DNA of 64,000 nt from Streptomyces sp. DH-12 (GTDB lineage Bacteria > Actinomycetota > Actinomycetes > Streptomycetales > Streptomycetaceae): the NCBI RefSeq assembly GCF_002899455.1, contig NZ_PPFB01000001.1, positions 5,617,001 to 5,681,000 on the forward strand. The letters are read 5' to 3'. The number at the start of each line of letters is the position of its first letter. The stretch's first letter is position 1. Below the pieces are notes generated by a model. The model did no database searches. It saw only the letters and a list, made by a program, of their open reading frames with translations, and was not told the DNA's origin. The translations under genes were made by a program, and so were the position numbers. Shown here in pieces: positions 25,790 through 34,762 of the stretch.

Positions 25790-26703
25790 GCACACGGACC
25801 GTGTCATCCGTACGGAACGGGGCGACCTCCGGAGCGGCTCCGGACGGATTCCCGAGCGAAGGGGAGCAGCACGACGTGAGTGTCGTACCCGCCGGCGCCC
25901 TGCCGGCCGGCGTCCTGACCGCGGAGGAGGAGGCCGTCGCGCCGCGACCCGCCGCGCTCGGCCCCCGTGCGCGGCTGTGGCCGTCCCTGGCGGCCGTGTA
26001 CCGGGCGCAGCTGTCCCGGGCCCGGGTGGCGCGGATCCCGCTGCTCTTCGTGGCGACCTTCCAGTCCGTCGGGATCATGATCCTGATGCGCGGGGTCGTC
26101 GACGGCGGCGGCGAGGCGCGGGCCGTGGTGGCCGGCTCGTCCGTGCTGGTCGTCGCCTTCGTCGCGCTCAACCTGCTCGCGCAGTACTTCGGCCAGCTCC
26201 GCGCGAGCGGCGGGCTCGACCACTACGCCACCCTGCCCGTGCCGCCCGCGGCCGTGGTGCTGGGCGCGGCCGGCGCCTACGCGTCGTTCACCGTCCCCGG
26301 GACCGTCGTGACCGCCGTCTTCGGATGCGCCCTGTTCGGGCTGCCGCTCGCCCACCTGTGGATCCTGGCCGCGGTCATCCCCCTCGCGGGCGCCGCGCTC
26401 GCCGGGCTCGGCGCGGCCCTCGGCCTGCTCGCCCCCCGCCCCGAGCTGGCCACCCTGCTCGGCCAGCTCGGCATGTCCGCGGCGCTGCTGCTCGGCGTGC
26501 TGCCGCCGGAGCGGATGCCGGAGGCGGTCCGCCTCGCCCGCGACCTGCTGCCGTCGACGTACGGCGTCGAGGCCTTCGCCCGGACCTTCGCCCCGCACCC
26601 CGACTGGGCCCACGTGCTCGGCGACCTCGCCGTGTGCGGAATGGTCGGGGTGATCTCACTGGCCGTGGCGACCTGGGCGTACCGCAGGGCCGCCGTCCGG
26701 TGA
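25786..26703 (+). CDS. ABC-2 type transporter permease
   Basis: A 305-aa membrane partner of the preceding ATPase, with six predicted helices from about residue 82 to the end and an ABC-2 pattern (YFGQLRASGGLDHYATLPVPPAAVVLGAAG, then LLPSTYGVEAFARTF near the C-terminus). The start chosen overlaps the ATPase stop (GTGA). An internal GTG at 25876, with GGGGAG upstream, would remove 30 disordered residues and is a serious alternative. Function: export of an unidentified substrate. Confidence 0.88.
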   Translation: MSTRTVSSVRNGATSGAAPDGFPSEGEQHDVSVVPAGALPAGVLTAEEEAVAPRPAALGPRARLWPSLAAVYRAQLSRARVARIPLLFVATFQSVGIMILMRGVVDGGGEARAVVAGSSVLVVAFVALNLLAQYFGQLRASGGLDHYATLPVPPAAVVLGAAGAYASFTVPGTVVTAVFGCALFGLPLAHLWILAAVIPLAGAALAGLGAALGLLAPRPELATLLGQLGMSAALLLGVLPPERMPEAVRLARDLLPSTYGVEAFARTFAPHPDWAHVLGDLAVCGMVGVISLAVATWAYRRAAVR

Positions 26704-26737
26704 CGCGCCGCACAGCCACGCCTGGCACGATGGCAGG

Positions 26738-27460
26738 GTGAGCGCACCTCTGACACCCCCGCCACCGCACGACCCCTCCGCGCACCACTCCTCCGCGCAC
26801 GACCCGTGGCAGCCGCCGTCCGGCGCTCCCGCCGCCGGCGCGCACCGCTACGACGGGAAGCCCGGCGACGCCGCGCACCCCCGGCACGGCCGGCGGCACG
26901 ACGAGGACGGCATCGGGACGGCGAAGGAGATCCGGGAGGCGGCCGTGGCGGCCGTGGCGGTGGCGCTCGGCGGAGTGCTGCTCGGGGTGCTGTGGTGGTG
27001 GCTGGCGCCGCGCGTGCCGCTGGTGGGCGACGCGTCCGGTGACGCCTGGGTGGTCTATCTCCGGGACTCCGAGGGCGAGCAGAGCATCGGGGTGGACGGC
27101 ACGTTCACGCTCATCGCCCTGGCCTGCGGCGCGCTGAGCGCCCTGGCGGTGTTCCTGGTGCGGCGGCGCGGCGGCGTCCCGCTGGTGGTGGCGCTGGCGG
27201 TCGGCGGGCTGCTCGGGTCGGTGCTGGCGTGGCGGCTCGGGGTGTGGCTCGGCCCCTCGCAGGACGTGATCGCGCAGGCCAGGAGCGCGGGGAAGGGCGT
27301 CACCTTCGACGCCCCGCTGAAGCTGAACGCGAAGGGCGCGCTGCTGGCGTGGCCGTTCGCGGCGCTGGTGTTCCACCTCGGCCTGACGGCGCTGTTCGGG
27401 CCGCGCGACCCGGAGGAGTGGTCGCCGCCGAACGCGCAGCAGCCGCAGCGGACCGCGTAA
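26738..27460 (+). CDS. DUF2567 membrane protein
   Basis: A 240-aa protein. The first 65 residues are disordered and rich in Pro, His and Ala (a HxxxxHHSSAHDP run). Four transmembrane helices follow (about 70-92, 122-141, 147-167, 203-222). The loop between the first two contains GDAWVVYLRDSEGEQSIGVDGTF, a pattern I associate with actinobacterial DUF2567 proteins. No function is known. It follows the ABC pair with 34 bases between, so it may be co-transcribed. Confidence 0.82.
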   Translation: MSAPLTPPPPHDPSAHHSSAHDPWQPPSGAPAAGAHRYDGKPGDAAHPRHGRRHDEDGIGTAKEIREAAVAAVAVALGGVLLGVLWWWLAPRVPLVGDASGDAWVVYLRDSEGEQSIGVDGTFTLIALACGALSALAVFLVRRRGGVPLVVALAVGGLLGSVLAWRLGVWLGPSQDVIAQARSAGKGVTFDAPLKLNAKGALLAWPFAALVFHLGLTALFGPRDPEEWSPPNAQQPQRTA

Positions 27461-27671
27461 GGGCGCCGCCCGGCACCGCGCCTTCGGCCAGGCCGGACCC
27501 GTGGTCCGCCCGCCGCTCCCTGGCCCGCCACCTGCGCTCGCGCGTCCGCTTCGACCTGCCTTCCGCACCTGGCCGAGGGCACGGGTGCCGTCGGCCGCGT
27601 ACGGAACAGGCCGCGCCGCGGTCTTACGGCGGCACGCCGCCCCGTGGTGTCCGCGCCCGCGCCCGACCGAC

Positions 27672-27744
27672 GCGCCGTGCGGGGCCGGCGGAGCGCCGTC
27701 GCGGGGTCCGGGTACGGGGTTCGGGCTCGGGCGTGGCGTCGTCG
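27672..27744 (+). repeat. 73-bp direct repeat, copy 1
   Basis: It matches copy 2 (186 bases downstream) at 69 of 73 positions by direct comparison, starting GCGCCGTGCGGGGCCGGCGG and ending in GTCGTCG. The four differences are scattered and there is no length change. Confidence 0.9.
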
Positions 27745-27857
27745 GCGGGCCCGGTGGACGCCGTCCGGCTCGACGGGCCGCTGTCGTGAGGGGCTTCGGC
27801 GCGCGGAGCGTGTCGCGGTCGCGGCGGGGTGCGTGTGCTGTCTCGGGTCCGAGGGGA

Positions 27858-27930
27858 GCGCCGTGCGGGGCCGGCGGGGCGCCGTCGCGGGGTCCGGGTA
27901 CCCGGTTCGGGCTCGGGCGTGACGTCGTCG
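27858..27930 (+). repeat. 73-bp direct repeat, copy 2
   Basis: This is the second copy of the 73-base unit. Immediately after it is a palindrome (GTGCGGG-G-CCCGCAC, 27930-27944) that copy 1 does not have. Confidence 0.9.
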
Positions 27931-27969
27931 TGCGGGGCCCGCACGCGGGCCGGGGCCGGACGGCGTCGG

Positions 27970-27990
27970 GCCCCGGCCCGCGCGCGGGGC
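27970..27990 (-). terminator. Possible terminator after ybaK
   Basis: GCCCCG and CGGGGC pair around a GC-rich 9-base loop, 4 bases after the ybaK stop on the minus strand. The stem is short, so confidence is modest. Confidence 0.4.
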
Positions 27991-27994
27991 CGCG

Positions 27995-28495
27995 CTACAC
28001 CCGGCCGATCGGCGCCAGGGTCGCCGACGTCAGGTGCGCCAGGTCGTCGGGGGCGAGTTCGACCTCCAGGCCGCGGCGGCCCGCCGAGACGCAGATCGTC
28101 TCGTGCCGGCGCGCGGACTCGTCCAGCACCGTCGGCAGCTTCTTGCGCTGGCCCAGCGGCGAGATGCCGCCCCGCACATAGCCGGTGGTGCGCTCCGCCA
28201 GCGCCGGGTCGGCCATCGCCGCCCGCTTGCCGCCGGCCGCCGAGGCGAGCGCCTTGAGGTCCAGTTGGCCCGCGACCGGCACCACCGCCACGGTCAGGGC
28301 GCCGTCGACGTCCGCCACCAGCGTCTTGAAGACCCGGTCGGGGGAGACGCCCATCGCCTCGGCGGCCTCCTCGCCGTAGCTCGGGTGGGAGGGGTCGTGG
28401 TCGTAGGAGTGCACCGTGAACGGCACCCCGGCCGCGGTGAGCGCCACTGTGGCGGGCGTGCCGCCCGACTGCTGCTTCCTGGACTTCTTGGCCAT
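27995..28495 (-). CDS. ybaK: YbaK-type Cys-tRNA(Pro) deacylase
   Basis: A 166-aa trans-editing protein that hydrolyses mischarged Cys-tRNA(Pro). Family motifs: HSYDHDPSHPSYGEEAAEAMG, RVFKTLV (the catalytic-site lysine), VAVVPVAGQLDLKALA, GYVRGGISPLG and the C-terminal RRGLEVELAP. The ATG (MAKKSRKQQSGG) is preceded by a 22-base gap from the LON-domain gene on the same strand. Probably co-transcribed with that gene. Confidence 0.93.
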   Translation of the reverse strand: MAKKSRKQQSGGTPATVALTAAGVPFTVHSYDHDPSHPSYGEEAAEAMGVSPDRVFKTLVADVDGALTVAVVPVAGQLDLKALASAAGGKRAAMADPALAERTTGYVRGGISPLGQRKKLPTVLDESARRHETICVSAGRRGLEVELAPDDLAHLTSATLAPIGRV

Positions 28496-28517
28496 ACCGG
28501 TCGCCGCTCCGTAAGCG

Positions 28518-29258
28518 TCAGTTGAGACTCGTCGGCGCCCGCGTCAGATCCGACGCGGGCAACGACGGAAGATTACGGATGATCGCCGTCTCGGCGCGCA
28601 GCAATTTCAGCTCGTCGTGCAGCCGGGACGCGGTGTCCGGCGCCTGGAGGAGCCGCTGCCGGGTCGGTGTGTCCAGCATCATCGCGGCGGCGACCAGGTA
28701 CGACACCACGCTGGGTTCGTCCGGCAGTTCCGTGTCGGAGGACAGCGACCGCTCCCGCGCCCCGGCCAGCCGCTTCTGGTACTGCCGGAACGCCCGCAGC
28801 ACGCCCTCCGCGAGCGTCCCCGCCTCCTCGCCCGGGTCCTCCTCCAGCGGCTCCAGACCGGCCGTGAGGAAGGGGCCGGAGGCGTCGACCGACAGCAGCC
28901 GCACCCGGGTGGTGCCGGTCGCCAGCACCTCGAAGGTGCCGTCGGGCCGCTCGCGGATCGTCGCCGCGTCGGCGACACAGCCCACCTTGTGGAAGGCGCG
29001 CAGCGGGTCCGCGCCGAAGCCGGCCGCCGGGCCCCGCTCGGGCACGGCCGTGGGGTCGGGCAGGCCGGGGGCGCTCGGCGCCACCTCGTGGCCGTCCCGG
29101 ATCGCCACCACGGCGAACCGCCGTGGCTCGTCCTCCGGGGTCTTCAGCAGCTCGCGCATCATGGCGCGATAACGCTCCTCGAAGACGTTGAGCGGGAGCA
29201 CGAGCCCCGGGAACAGCACCGTGTTCAGGGGGAAGAGCGGAAGCCGGACGGTGGTCAC
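28518..29258 (-). CDS. LON substrate-binding-domain protein
   Basis: A 246-aa protein that is only the N-terminal LON domain, without the AAA+ ATPase or protease parts of full-length Lon. It opens RLPLFPLNTVLFPGLVLPLNVFE with ERYRAMMREL, the signature of the LON/PUA-like fold, followed by an alpha-helical C-terminal half. Free-standing LON-domain proteins are common in actinobacteria; their role is unclear. The GTG start places the family motif at residue 4. The next gene upstream ends 11 bases away. Confidence 0.9.
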   Translation of the reverse strand: MTTVRLPLFPLNTVLFPGLVLPLNVFEERYRAMMRELLKTPEDEPRRFAVVAIRDGHEVAPSAPGLPDPTAVPERGPAAGFGADPLRAFHKVGCVADAATIRERPDGTFEVLATGTTRVRLLSVDASGPFLTAGLEPLEEDPGEEAGTLAEGVLRAFRQYQKRLAGARERSLSSDTELPDEPSVVSYLVAAAMMLDTPTRQRLLQAPDTASRLHDELKLLRAETAIIRNLPSLPASDLTRAPTSLN

Positions 29259-29269
29259 GTCGCAAGAGC

Positions 29270-30346
29270 CTAATGGCCGCCGGGGCCCGGCCGTCCGCGC
29301 CGTTCGCTCCCCGGACGCCCGGGGACGGCGCTGGAGGCGTCCGGTCCGGCCGCTTCGGCGCCCGACGCGACCGCCCGCAGCACGTCCTGACGGACCTCCA
29401 GGAACCGCCCCAGCGGGTCGTCCGCGTCCCGGTCCCAGGGGAGGGACGTGGCGTACGGGCCGGTCAGCCGGAACTGCTCCAGAGCGTCCCGCCGGCGCCC
29501 CAGCCGGACCAGGACGTAGGCCAGCAGATTGCGCAGCTCGGCCGGCCACGGCTGGGCCGCCGGCAGCCGCGCCGACAGGGCGGCCGCCCGGTCGGCGGCC
29601 GCGTCCAGCCGGGCCCGTTCCACGGCCGGGCCGCAGCCGTCGGTGAGGTAGCCGAACGCCGCCCGCAGCGGCAGTGCCTGGGTGAGCGAGTCCTCCGGCG
29701 CGTCCTGCGCGGCCGTGTCGGCGAAGTCGAAGCACTCGCGGTGCGAGCCGTGCCAGGAGGACGCCAGGTAGCGCAGGGCCGCCACATGGCAGCCGTGATG
29801 GTGCGGGGCGCGCCGCACCGCCGCCTCCCACAGCTCCTCGAAGTAGGTGTGTCCGGCGCGCGCGCCGCGCGCGTGGTCCAGGGCCAGCCGCCACGGCACC
29901 GGGTCGCGGTGGTCGGCGCGGGCGGCCGCGGTGATCAGCGGGCTCACCTCGCGCAGCAGCTCGGCGCGGGCCGGCGAGTCCCAGACCCGGTCCACCGCCC
30001 GCTGGGCGTCCAGCAGCAGCGCGTCCGGGTCGCGCGGGGCGCGGGCCCGCCAGGCGTCCAGCCACTCGGGCCGCGACCGCGCGAACGCGGCCAGTCGGCG
30101 CACGTAGCGGTCGCGGTGCTCCCAGGCGGCCTGGCGGCGGGTGGCGACGAGGAGTCCGGCGGCGGGCGCGTGGTCGCCGGCCGCGGCCCCGACCAGCGCC
30201 CGGCCCAGGGCGTCGTCCGGCACGTCGAGGAGCACCTCGTCATCGGCGGGCAGCGTGACCGGAGCGGGGGGCGCGGCGCCCGTCCGCTTTCCTCGCACCC
30301 GTGACGTGCGGGTGAACGCGTGCAGCAGAGCCATGGTGTCGACCAT
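29270..30346 (-). CDS. Unknown helical-repeat protein
   Basis: I do not recognise the family. The roughly 358-aa protein is cytoplasmic by composition, rich in Ala, Arg, Leu and Asp. Regular helices of the TPR kind are likely in the C-terminal two thirds (HTYFEELWEAAVRRAPHH, CHVAALRYLASSWHG, LRNLLAYVLVRLGRRRDALEQF). The last 40 residues are disordered. The start is uncertain among ATGs at 30364, 30346 and 30334, none with a clear SD. It lies upstream of the LON-domain gene with an 11-base gap, so the two probably form one transcript with ybaK. Confidence 0.75.
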   Translation of the reverse strand: MVDTMALLHAFTRTSRVRGKRTGAAPPAPVTLPADDEVLLDVPDDALGRALVGAAAGDHAPAAGLLVATRRQAAWEHRDRYVRRLAAFARSRPEWLDAWRARAPRDPDALLLDAQRAVDRVWDSPARAELLREVSPLITAAARADHRDPVPWRLALDHARGARAGHTYFEELWEAAVRRAPHHHGCHVAALRYLASSWHGSHRECFDFADTAAQDAPEDSLTQALPLRAAFGYLTDGCGPAVERARLDAAADRAAALSARLPAAQPWPAELRNLLAYVLVRLGRRRDALEQFRLTGPYATSLPWDRDADDPLGRFLEVRQDVLRAVASGAEAAGPDASSAVPGRPGSERRGRPGPGGH

Positions 30347-30532
30347 TGAAAGACCGCAGGTCATGGCCGCGCCAGACCCCACGCGGAACTCATGGAAAGT
30401 TGTACGGGCGCCGGTCAAGGGCCGGTAAAAAGCGGACGGCTCCCCAGGTGACCAGGGTCTCGGCGGCCCCACCCGGCGCACGCATCCCCGGTCTCGAGGC
30501 GCCGCGTGTCCGCTCGGACGCCGCGCAGTCCC

Positions 30533-30553
30533 CCGCGCCCCGGAGGGGCGCGG
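30533..30553 (-). terminator. Terminator after the beta-helix membrane protein gene
   Basis: CCGCGCCCC and GGGGCGCGG form a perfect 9-bp stem with a GGA loop, 4 bases past the stop on the minus strand. Confidence 0.7.
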
Positions 30554-30557
30554 TCAC

Positions 30558-32162
30558 TCACGTACGCCGCAGCGTGCGGGTCGCCCCCGCCGCCACCGTC
30601 GTCGCCAGGACCCAGCCCAGCAGGATGAACGCCGTCGACAGCCACTGCCAGCCGCCGCGCAGCTGCCAGAACCCCACCTGCCCCAGGTCGATCACCGGGA
30701 GCAGCAGGTCCAGGGCGAACAGCGCCGGGTTCCAGGCCGGGTGCTCGCCGGCCTTCAGCGGCGGATGGTCCGCCCGTGCGAAGACCACCGAACCGGCCGC
30801 CCACAGCACCGCCATCCACACCGCCGCCCGGCCCGGGCGGTACCCGTAGGCGACCGTCCAGTCCTGCGCGTAGCCCCAGAGCTTCGCGGCGAGCGGCAGG
30901 CTCTCGCGGCGCCGCCGCTGCTTGGCCAGCAGCACCTCGCGGGCGTCCTCGTCCGCCCCGCTCCCCCGCAGCACGGCCGCCAGCCGCTCGTACGGCTCCG
31001 GGGTGTACTCGGCGCTCGCCACGTCCACCCAGCGCAGCCGCAGCGCCAGCGGGAACGGGCCGCGCGGCACCAGGTTCTCGTAGGCGAAGCCGCCCATGTG
31101 CAGCCGGCCGGGTCCGGGCCAGCTGTCCGCCCGGTCCACCAGGTTCACCACCCGCGCCCCCGACAGCACCACCCGTCCGCGCGCCGGCCGCTGCCCGAGG
31201 AAGCGCAGCTCCGGGGTCTGCACCCGGCGCAGCGACAGCTCCTGCTCGTCGGTGAAGGTGAACGAGGCCCCCTCGAAGTCGACCGCGTCCCCGAACCGTC
31301 CGTCGTCCAGCCGGATCCCGCCCTCGCACGTGAACCGCTGGATGCGCGTGCCCCGCGCGGGGGTCATGCCGCTGCGGGCGTGCGCCCCCACCCCGGCCGG
31401 CGTCAGGTACAGCGAGCGCTCGACGGTCAGCTGCGGCGCGTTCAGCGCGAGCCGGGCGTGCGGGTTGACCAGCCGTGCGCCGCGCAGGCTCATGGACACA
31501 CCGACGGTGGCGCCGCGCAGGCTCAGCTCGCCGTACGACTCCAGCATCTCCGCCTGGAGGTCCTGGCCGACGCTCATCCCGTCGCCGGCTATGGAGCGGC
31601 CGCTGCGGTCGCGGTGCACGACCGCCTGGTTGAGCAGCAGGTCCGTGCCGATCCGGGCGTCGGTGAGCCGGATGCCGCCCAGGAAGCGGCAGCGCGGCAG
31701 GTGCAGATCGCCCTCGGTGCTCAGCCGGGCGGCCTCCAGCCGGGGTACGGAGCAGTCCACCAGCCGCAACGTGGTGAACCGCGCCTCCGGCAGCAGCACG
31801 TCCCGCTCGAAACGGCAGCCGTGCATCTCCACGTAGGGCTCGACCGTGCCCCCGGCCAGGTCCAGCGGACCGCTGATCCGCACGCCGACCAGCTTCAGCG
31901 AGGAGACGCGGCCGGCCAGCGGGGGCGGGCCGTCCAGCAGCAGCCAGCACACCACCCGGGCCCGGACGGTGCGCTCGGGCCCCCAGGGGTGCCCTCCGTG
32001 GGGGTCGTCGACCAGCGCGTCGCCGCAGCTCAGGTCGTACACGCTGCCGTTGCGGAAGGCCTGCCACATCCCTGCCTCCGCGGCGGTCAGGTGCTCCGGC
32101 GGCTCGCCGTCCTGCGATCTCACCCCCTCGGCCACGGAACTCCCCTCCTCCTCATTACTCAC
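30558..32162 (-). CDS. Predicted beta-helix membrane protein (often annotated oxidoreductase)
   Basis: A 534-aa protein. Residues 80-340 are a succession of short strands with layered hydrophobic residues (LKLVGVRISGPLDLAGG, LRLVDCSVPRLEAARLS, GELSLRGATVGVSMSLRGA), the look of a right-handed beta-helix related to pentapeptide-repeat or bactofilin folds. Two or three transmembrane helices follow in the last 100 residues (AVWMAVLWAAGSVVFA, LFALDLLLPVIDL, STAFILLGWVLATTVAAGA). I see no nucleotide-binding motif, so an oxidoreductase name would be unsupported. It is transcribed divergently from hisD. Confidence 0.75.
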   Translation of the reverse strand: MSNEEEGSSVAEGVRSQDGEPPEHLTAAEAGMWQAFRNGSVYDLSCGDALVDDPHGGHPWGPERTVRARVVCWLLLDGPPPLAGRVSSLKLVGVRISGPLDLAGGTVEPYVEMHGCRFERDVLLPEARFTTLRLVDCSVPRLEAARLSTEGDLHLPRCRFLGGIRLTDARIGTDLLLNQAVVHRDRSGRSIAGDGMSVGQDLQAEMLESYGELSLRGATVGVSMSLRGARLVNPHARLALNAPQLTVERSLYLTPAGVGAHARSGMTPARGTRIQRFTCEGGIRLDDGRFGDAVDFEGASFTFTDEQELSLRRVQTPELRFLGQRPARGRVVLSGARVVNLVDRADSWPGPGRLHMGGFAYENLVPRGPFPLALRLRWVDVASAEYTPEPYERLAAVLRGSGADEDAREVLLAKQRRRRESLPLAAKLWGYAQDWTVAYGYRPGRAAVWMAVLWAAGSVVFARADHPPLKAGEHPAWNPALFALDLLLPVIDLGQVGFWQLRGGWQWLSTAFILLGWVLATTVAAGATRTLRRT

Positions 32163-32327
32163 GGGTTCATCGCTTCGTACAGCCGTTCATGCCCGGTACG
32201 GTGACGTGTTGAACACGGAAAGTGAAGAGGATCTCGAGAACGAGCGCGGACCGTCACGAGAAGGGTGACGTATCAGCCACTGGAACGGGCGGACGTGCTC
32301 CGGAGCGGGTCTGAGAGAATTGAGCAC

Positions 32328-33653
32328 GTGATCTCGCGAATCGACCTGCGCGGCGACGCCCTCCCCGAGGGCTCCGCCCTGCGTGACCTGCTGCCCCGTG
32401 CCGACTTCGACGTCGCGGCCGCCCTGGAGAAGGTGCGGCCCATCTGCGAGGACGTGCATCATCGCGGCGACGCGGCGCTGATCGACTTCGCCGAGCGCTT
32501 CGACGGCGTGAAGCTGGACCAGGTCCGGGTGCCCGCCGCCGCGCTGGAGCGCGCGCTGGAGGAGCTCGACCCGGCCGTGCGTGCCGCCCTGGAGGAGTCG
32601 GTCCGCCGGGCCCGCCTGGTCCACCGCGCGCAGCGCCGCACCACGCACACCACCCAGGTCGTGCCCGGCGGCACGGTCACCGAGAAGTGGGTGCCCGTCG
32701 ACCGCGTCGGGCTGTACGCGCCCGGCGGCCGGTCCGTCTACCCGTCCTCCGTGATCATGAACGCGGTGCCCGCCCAGGAGGCCGGCGTCCCGTCGATCGC
32801 GCTCGCCTCGCCGGCCCAGGCCGAGTTCGGCGGCCTGCCGCACCCGACCATCCTGGCCGCCTGCGCCCTGCTCGGCGTCGACGAGGTCTACGCGGCTGGC
32901 GGCGCCACCGCCGTCGCGATGTTCGCGTACGGCACCGAGTCCTGCCCGCCCGCCAACATGGTCACCGGCCCGGGCAACATCTGGGTCGCCGCCGCCAAGC
33001 GGTACTTCACCGGCAGGATCGGCATCGACGCCGAGGCCGGCCCGACCGAGATCGCGATCCTCGCGGACGCCACGGCCGACCCGGTGCACGTCGCCTCCGA
33101 CCTGATCAGCCAGGCCGAGCACGACCCGCTGGCCGCCGCCGTCCTGGTCACCGACTCCCCGGACCTCGCGGACGCGGTGGAGAAGGAGCTGGAGCCTCAG
33201 GTCAGGGCCAGCAAGCACGTCGAGGAGCGGATCGCGCCCGCCCTCGGCGGCAGGCAGTCCGCCATCGTGCTGGTCGACGGCGTCGACGAGGGCCTGCGGG
33301 TCGTCGACGCCTACGGCGCCGAGCACCTGGAGATCCAGACCGCCGACGCCGCCGCGGTCGCCGACCGGGTGCGCAACGCCGGCGCGATCTTCGTCGGCCC
33401 CTGGTCCCCGGTCTCCCTCGGCGACTACGCGGCCGGCTCCAACCACGTGCTGCCCACCGGCGGCTGCGCCTGCCACTCCTCGGGCCTGTCCGTGCAGTCC
33501 TTCCTGCGCGGCATCCACGTCGTCGACTACACGGAGGACGCGCTGGCCGAGGTCGCGCACCACGTGGTGACGCTGGCGGAGGCGGAGGACCTGCCCGCGC
33601 ACGGCGCGGCGATCAAGGCCAGGTTCGGCTGGAAGGTGCCCGAGGACAAGTGA
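32328..33653 (+). CDS. hisD: Histidinol dehydrogenase
   Basis: It catalyses the last two steps of histidine synthesis, histidinol to histidine, using NAD and Zn. 441 aa. Conserved features: PVDRVGLYAPGG, GPGNIWVAAAKR, the zinc and catalytic region (AGPTEIAI, SQAEHDP with Q and H ligands), AEHLEIQ and HVLPTGGCA. The GTG (MISRIDLRGD) is the family start; no strong SD stands before it. First gene of the his operon; hisC overlaps its stop by 4 bases. Confidence 0.97.
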   Translation: MISRIDLRGDALPEGSALRDLLPRADFDVAAALEKVRPICEDVHHRGDAALIDFAERFDGVKLDQVRVPAAALERALEELDPAVRAALEESVRRARLVHRAQRRTTHTTQVVPGGTVTEKWVPVDRVGLYAPGGRSVYPSSVIMNAVPAQEAGVPSIALASPAQAEFGGLPHPTILAACALLGVDEVYAAGGATAVAMFAYGTESCPPANMVTGPGNIWVAAAKRYFTGRIGIDAEAGPTEIAILADATADPVHVASDLISQAEHDPLAAAVLVTDSPDLADAVEKELEPQVRASKHVEERIAPALGGRQSAIVLVDGVDEGLRVVDAYGAEHLEIQTADAAAVADRVRNAGAIFVGPWSPVSLGDYAAGSNHVLPTGGCACHSSGLSVQSFLRGIHVVDYTEDALAEVAHHVVTLAEAEDLPAHGAAIKARFGWKVPEDK

Positions 33654-34762
33654 GCGACGTGAGCATCGACGATCTGCCCGTGCGGGACGAGCTGCGCGGC
33701 AAGTCCCCCTACGGCGCGCCCCAGCTGGACGTCCCCGTGCGGCTGAACACCAACGAGAACCCCTACCCGCTGCCCGAGCCGCTGGTCGAGCGGATCGCCG
33801 AGCGGGTCCGCGAGGCCGCCCGGGACCTCAACCGCTACCCCGACCGGGACGCGGTCGAGCTGCGCACCCGGCTGGCCGCGTACCTGACGAAGACCGCCGG
33901 CCACCCGGTCGCCCCGGAGAACGTGTGGGCGGCCAACGGCTCCAACGAGGTCATCCAGCAACTGCTGCAGACCTTCGGCGGACCCGGCCGCACCGCGCTC
34001 GGCTTCGAGCCCTCGTACTCGATGCACGGCCTGATCGCGCGCGGCACCGGCACCGGCTGGATCCCCGGGCCGCGCGGCGAGGACTTCTCCCTCGACCTGT
34101 CCGCCGCGGAGAAGGCGATCGCCGAGCACCGGCCGGACGTCGTCTTCGTCACCACCCCCAACAACCCCACCGGCACCGCGGTCCCCGCCGACGCGGTGCG
34201 CGCGCTGTACGACGCCGCTCAGGCCGCCAGGCCCTCGATCGTGGTCGTCGACGAGGCGTACGTGGAGTTCAGCCACGGCGACTCGCTGCTGCCGCTGCTC
34301 GACGGACGCCCCCACCTGGTGATCTCCCGCACCATGTCGAAGGCGTTCGGCGCGGCCGGCCTGCGCCTCGGCTACCTGGCCGCGCACCCCGCGGTCGTCG
34401 ACGCCGTCCAGCTGGTGCGGCTGCCGTACCACCTGTCGGCGGTCACCCAGGCGACCGCGCTGGCCGCCCTGGAGCACACCGACACCCTGCTCGGCTACGT
34501 CGAGCAGCTCAAGGCGGAGCGCGACCGGCTGGTCGCCGAACTGCGCTCCCTGGGCTACGAGGTGACCGACTCCGACGCCAACTTCGTCCAGTTCGGACGC
34601 TTCCCCGACTCCCACGCCGTATGGCGGCAGATCCTCGACCGGGGCGTCCTGGTCCGGGACAACGGCGTACCGGGATGGCTGCGGGTCACCGCGGGCACCC
34701 CGTCCGAGAACGACGCGTTCCTCGACGCGGTACGTGAGATCAAGAAGGAGCAGAGCGCATGA
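33650..34762 (+). CDS. hisC: Histidinol-phosphate aminotransferase
   Basis: A PLP-dependent class I/II aminotransferase converting imidazole-acetol phosphate to histidinol phosphate. 370 aa. RLNTNENPYPLPEP at the N-terminus, TTPNNPTGT, VVDEAYVEFS, the PLP lysine in SRTMSKAFGAAGLRLGY, and the RITAGT-like RVTAGTPSEN near the C-terminus. The GTG chosen overlaps the hisD stop (GTGA); a second in-frame GTG lies three codons on. hisB overlaps its stop. Confidence 0.96.
   Translation: MSDVSIDDLPVRDELRGKSPYGAPQLDVPVRLNTNENPYPLPEPLVERIAERVREAARDLNRYPDRDAVELRTRLAAYLTKTAGHPVAPENVWAANGSNEVIQQLLQTFGGPGRTALGFEPSYSMHGLIARGTGTGWIPGPRGEDFSLDLSAAEKAIAEHRPDVVFVTTPNNPTGTAVPADAVRALYDAAQAARPSIVVVDEAYVEFSHGDSLLPLLDGRPHLVISRTMSKAFGAAGLRLGYLAAHPAVVDAVQLVRLPYHLSAVTQATALAALEHTDTLLGYVEQLKAERDRLVAELRSLGYEVTDSDANFVQFGRFPDSHAVWRQILDRGVLVRDNGVPGWLRVTAGTPSENDAFLDAVREIKKEQSA

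Larger units (their letters stand above)
27461..27994. other. Gene-free 534-base stretch with duplicated sequence
   Basis: I see no convincing gene here. Open frames exist on both strands, but none has an SD, known motif or conserved-looking composition; the apparent peptides are Arg/Pro/Gly-rich and repeat because the DNA repeats. The stretch lies between the DUF2567 gene (plus) and the end of ybaK (minus), and holds two 73-base near-identical copies and a small hairpin next to the ybaK stop. Confidence 0.7.

Noticed and set aside
27501..28181. A 226-codon open frame across the 73-bp repeats
   Set aside because: It runs antisense into ybaK, has no SD, and its internal repeats come directly from the DNA duplication.
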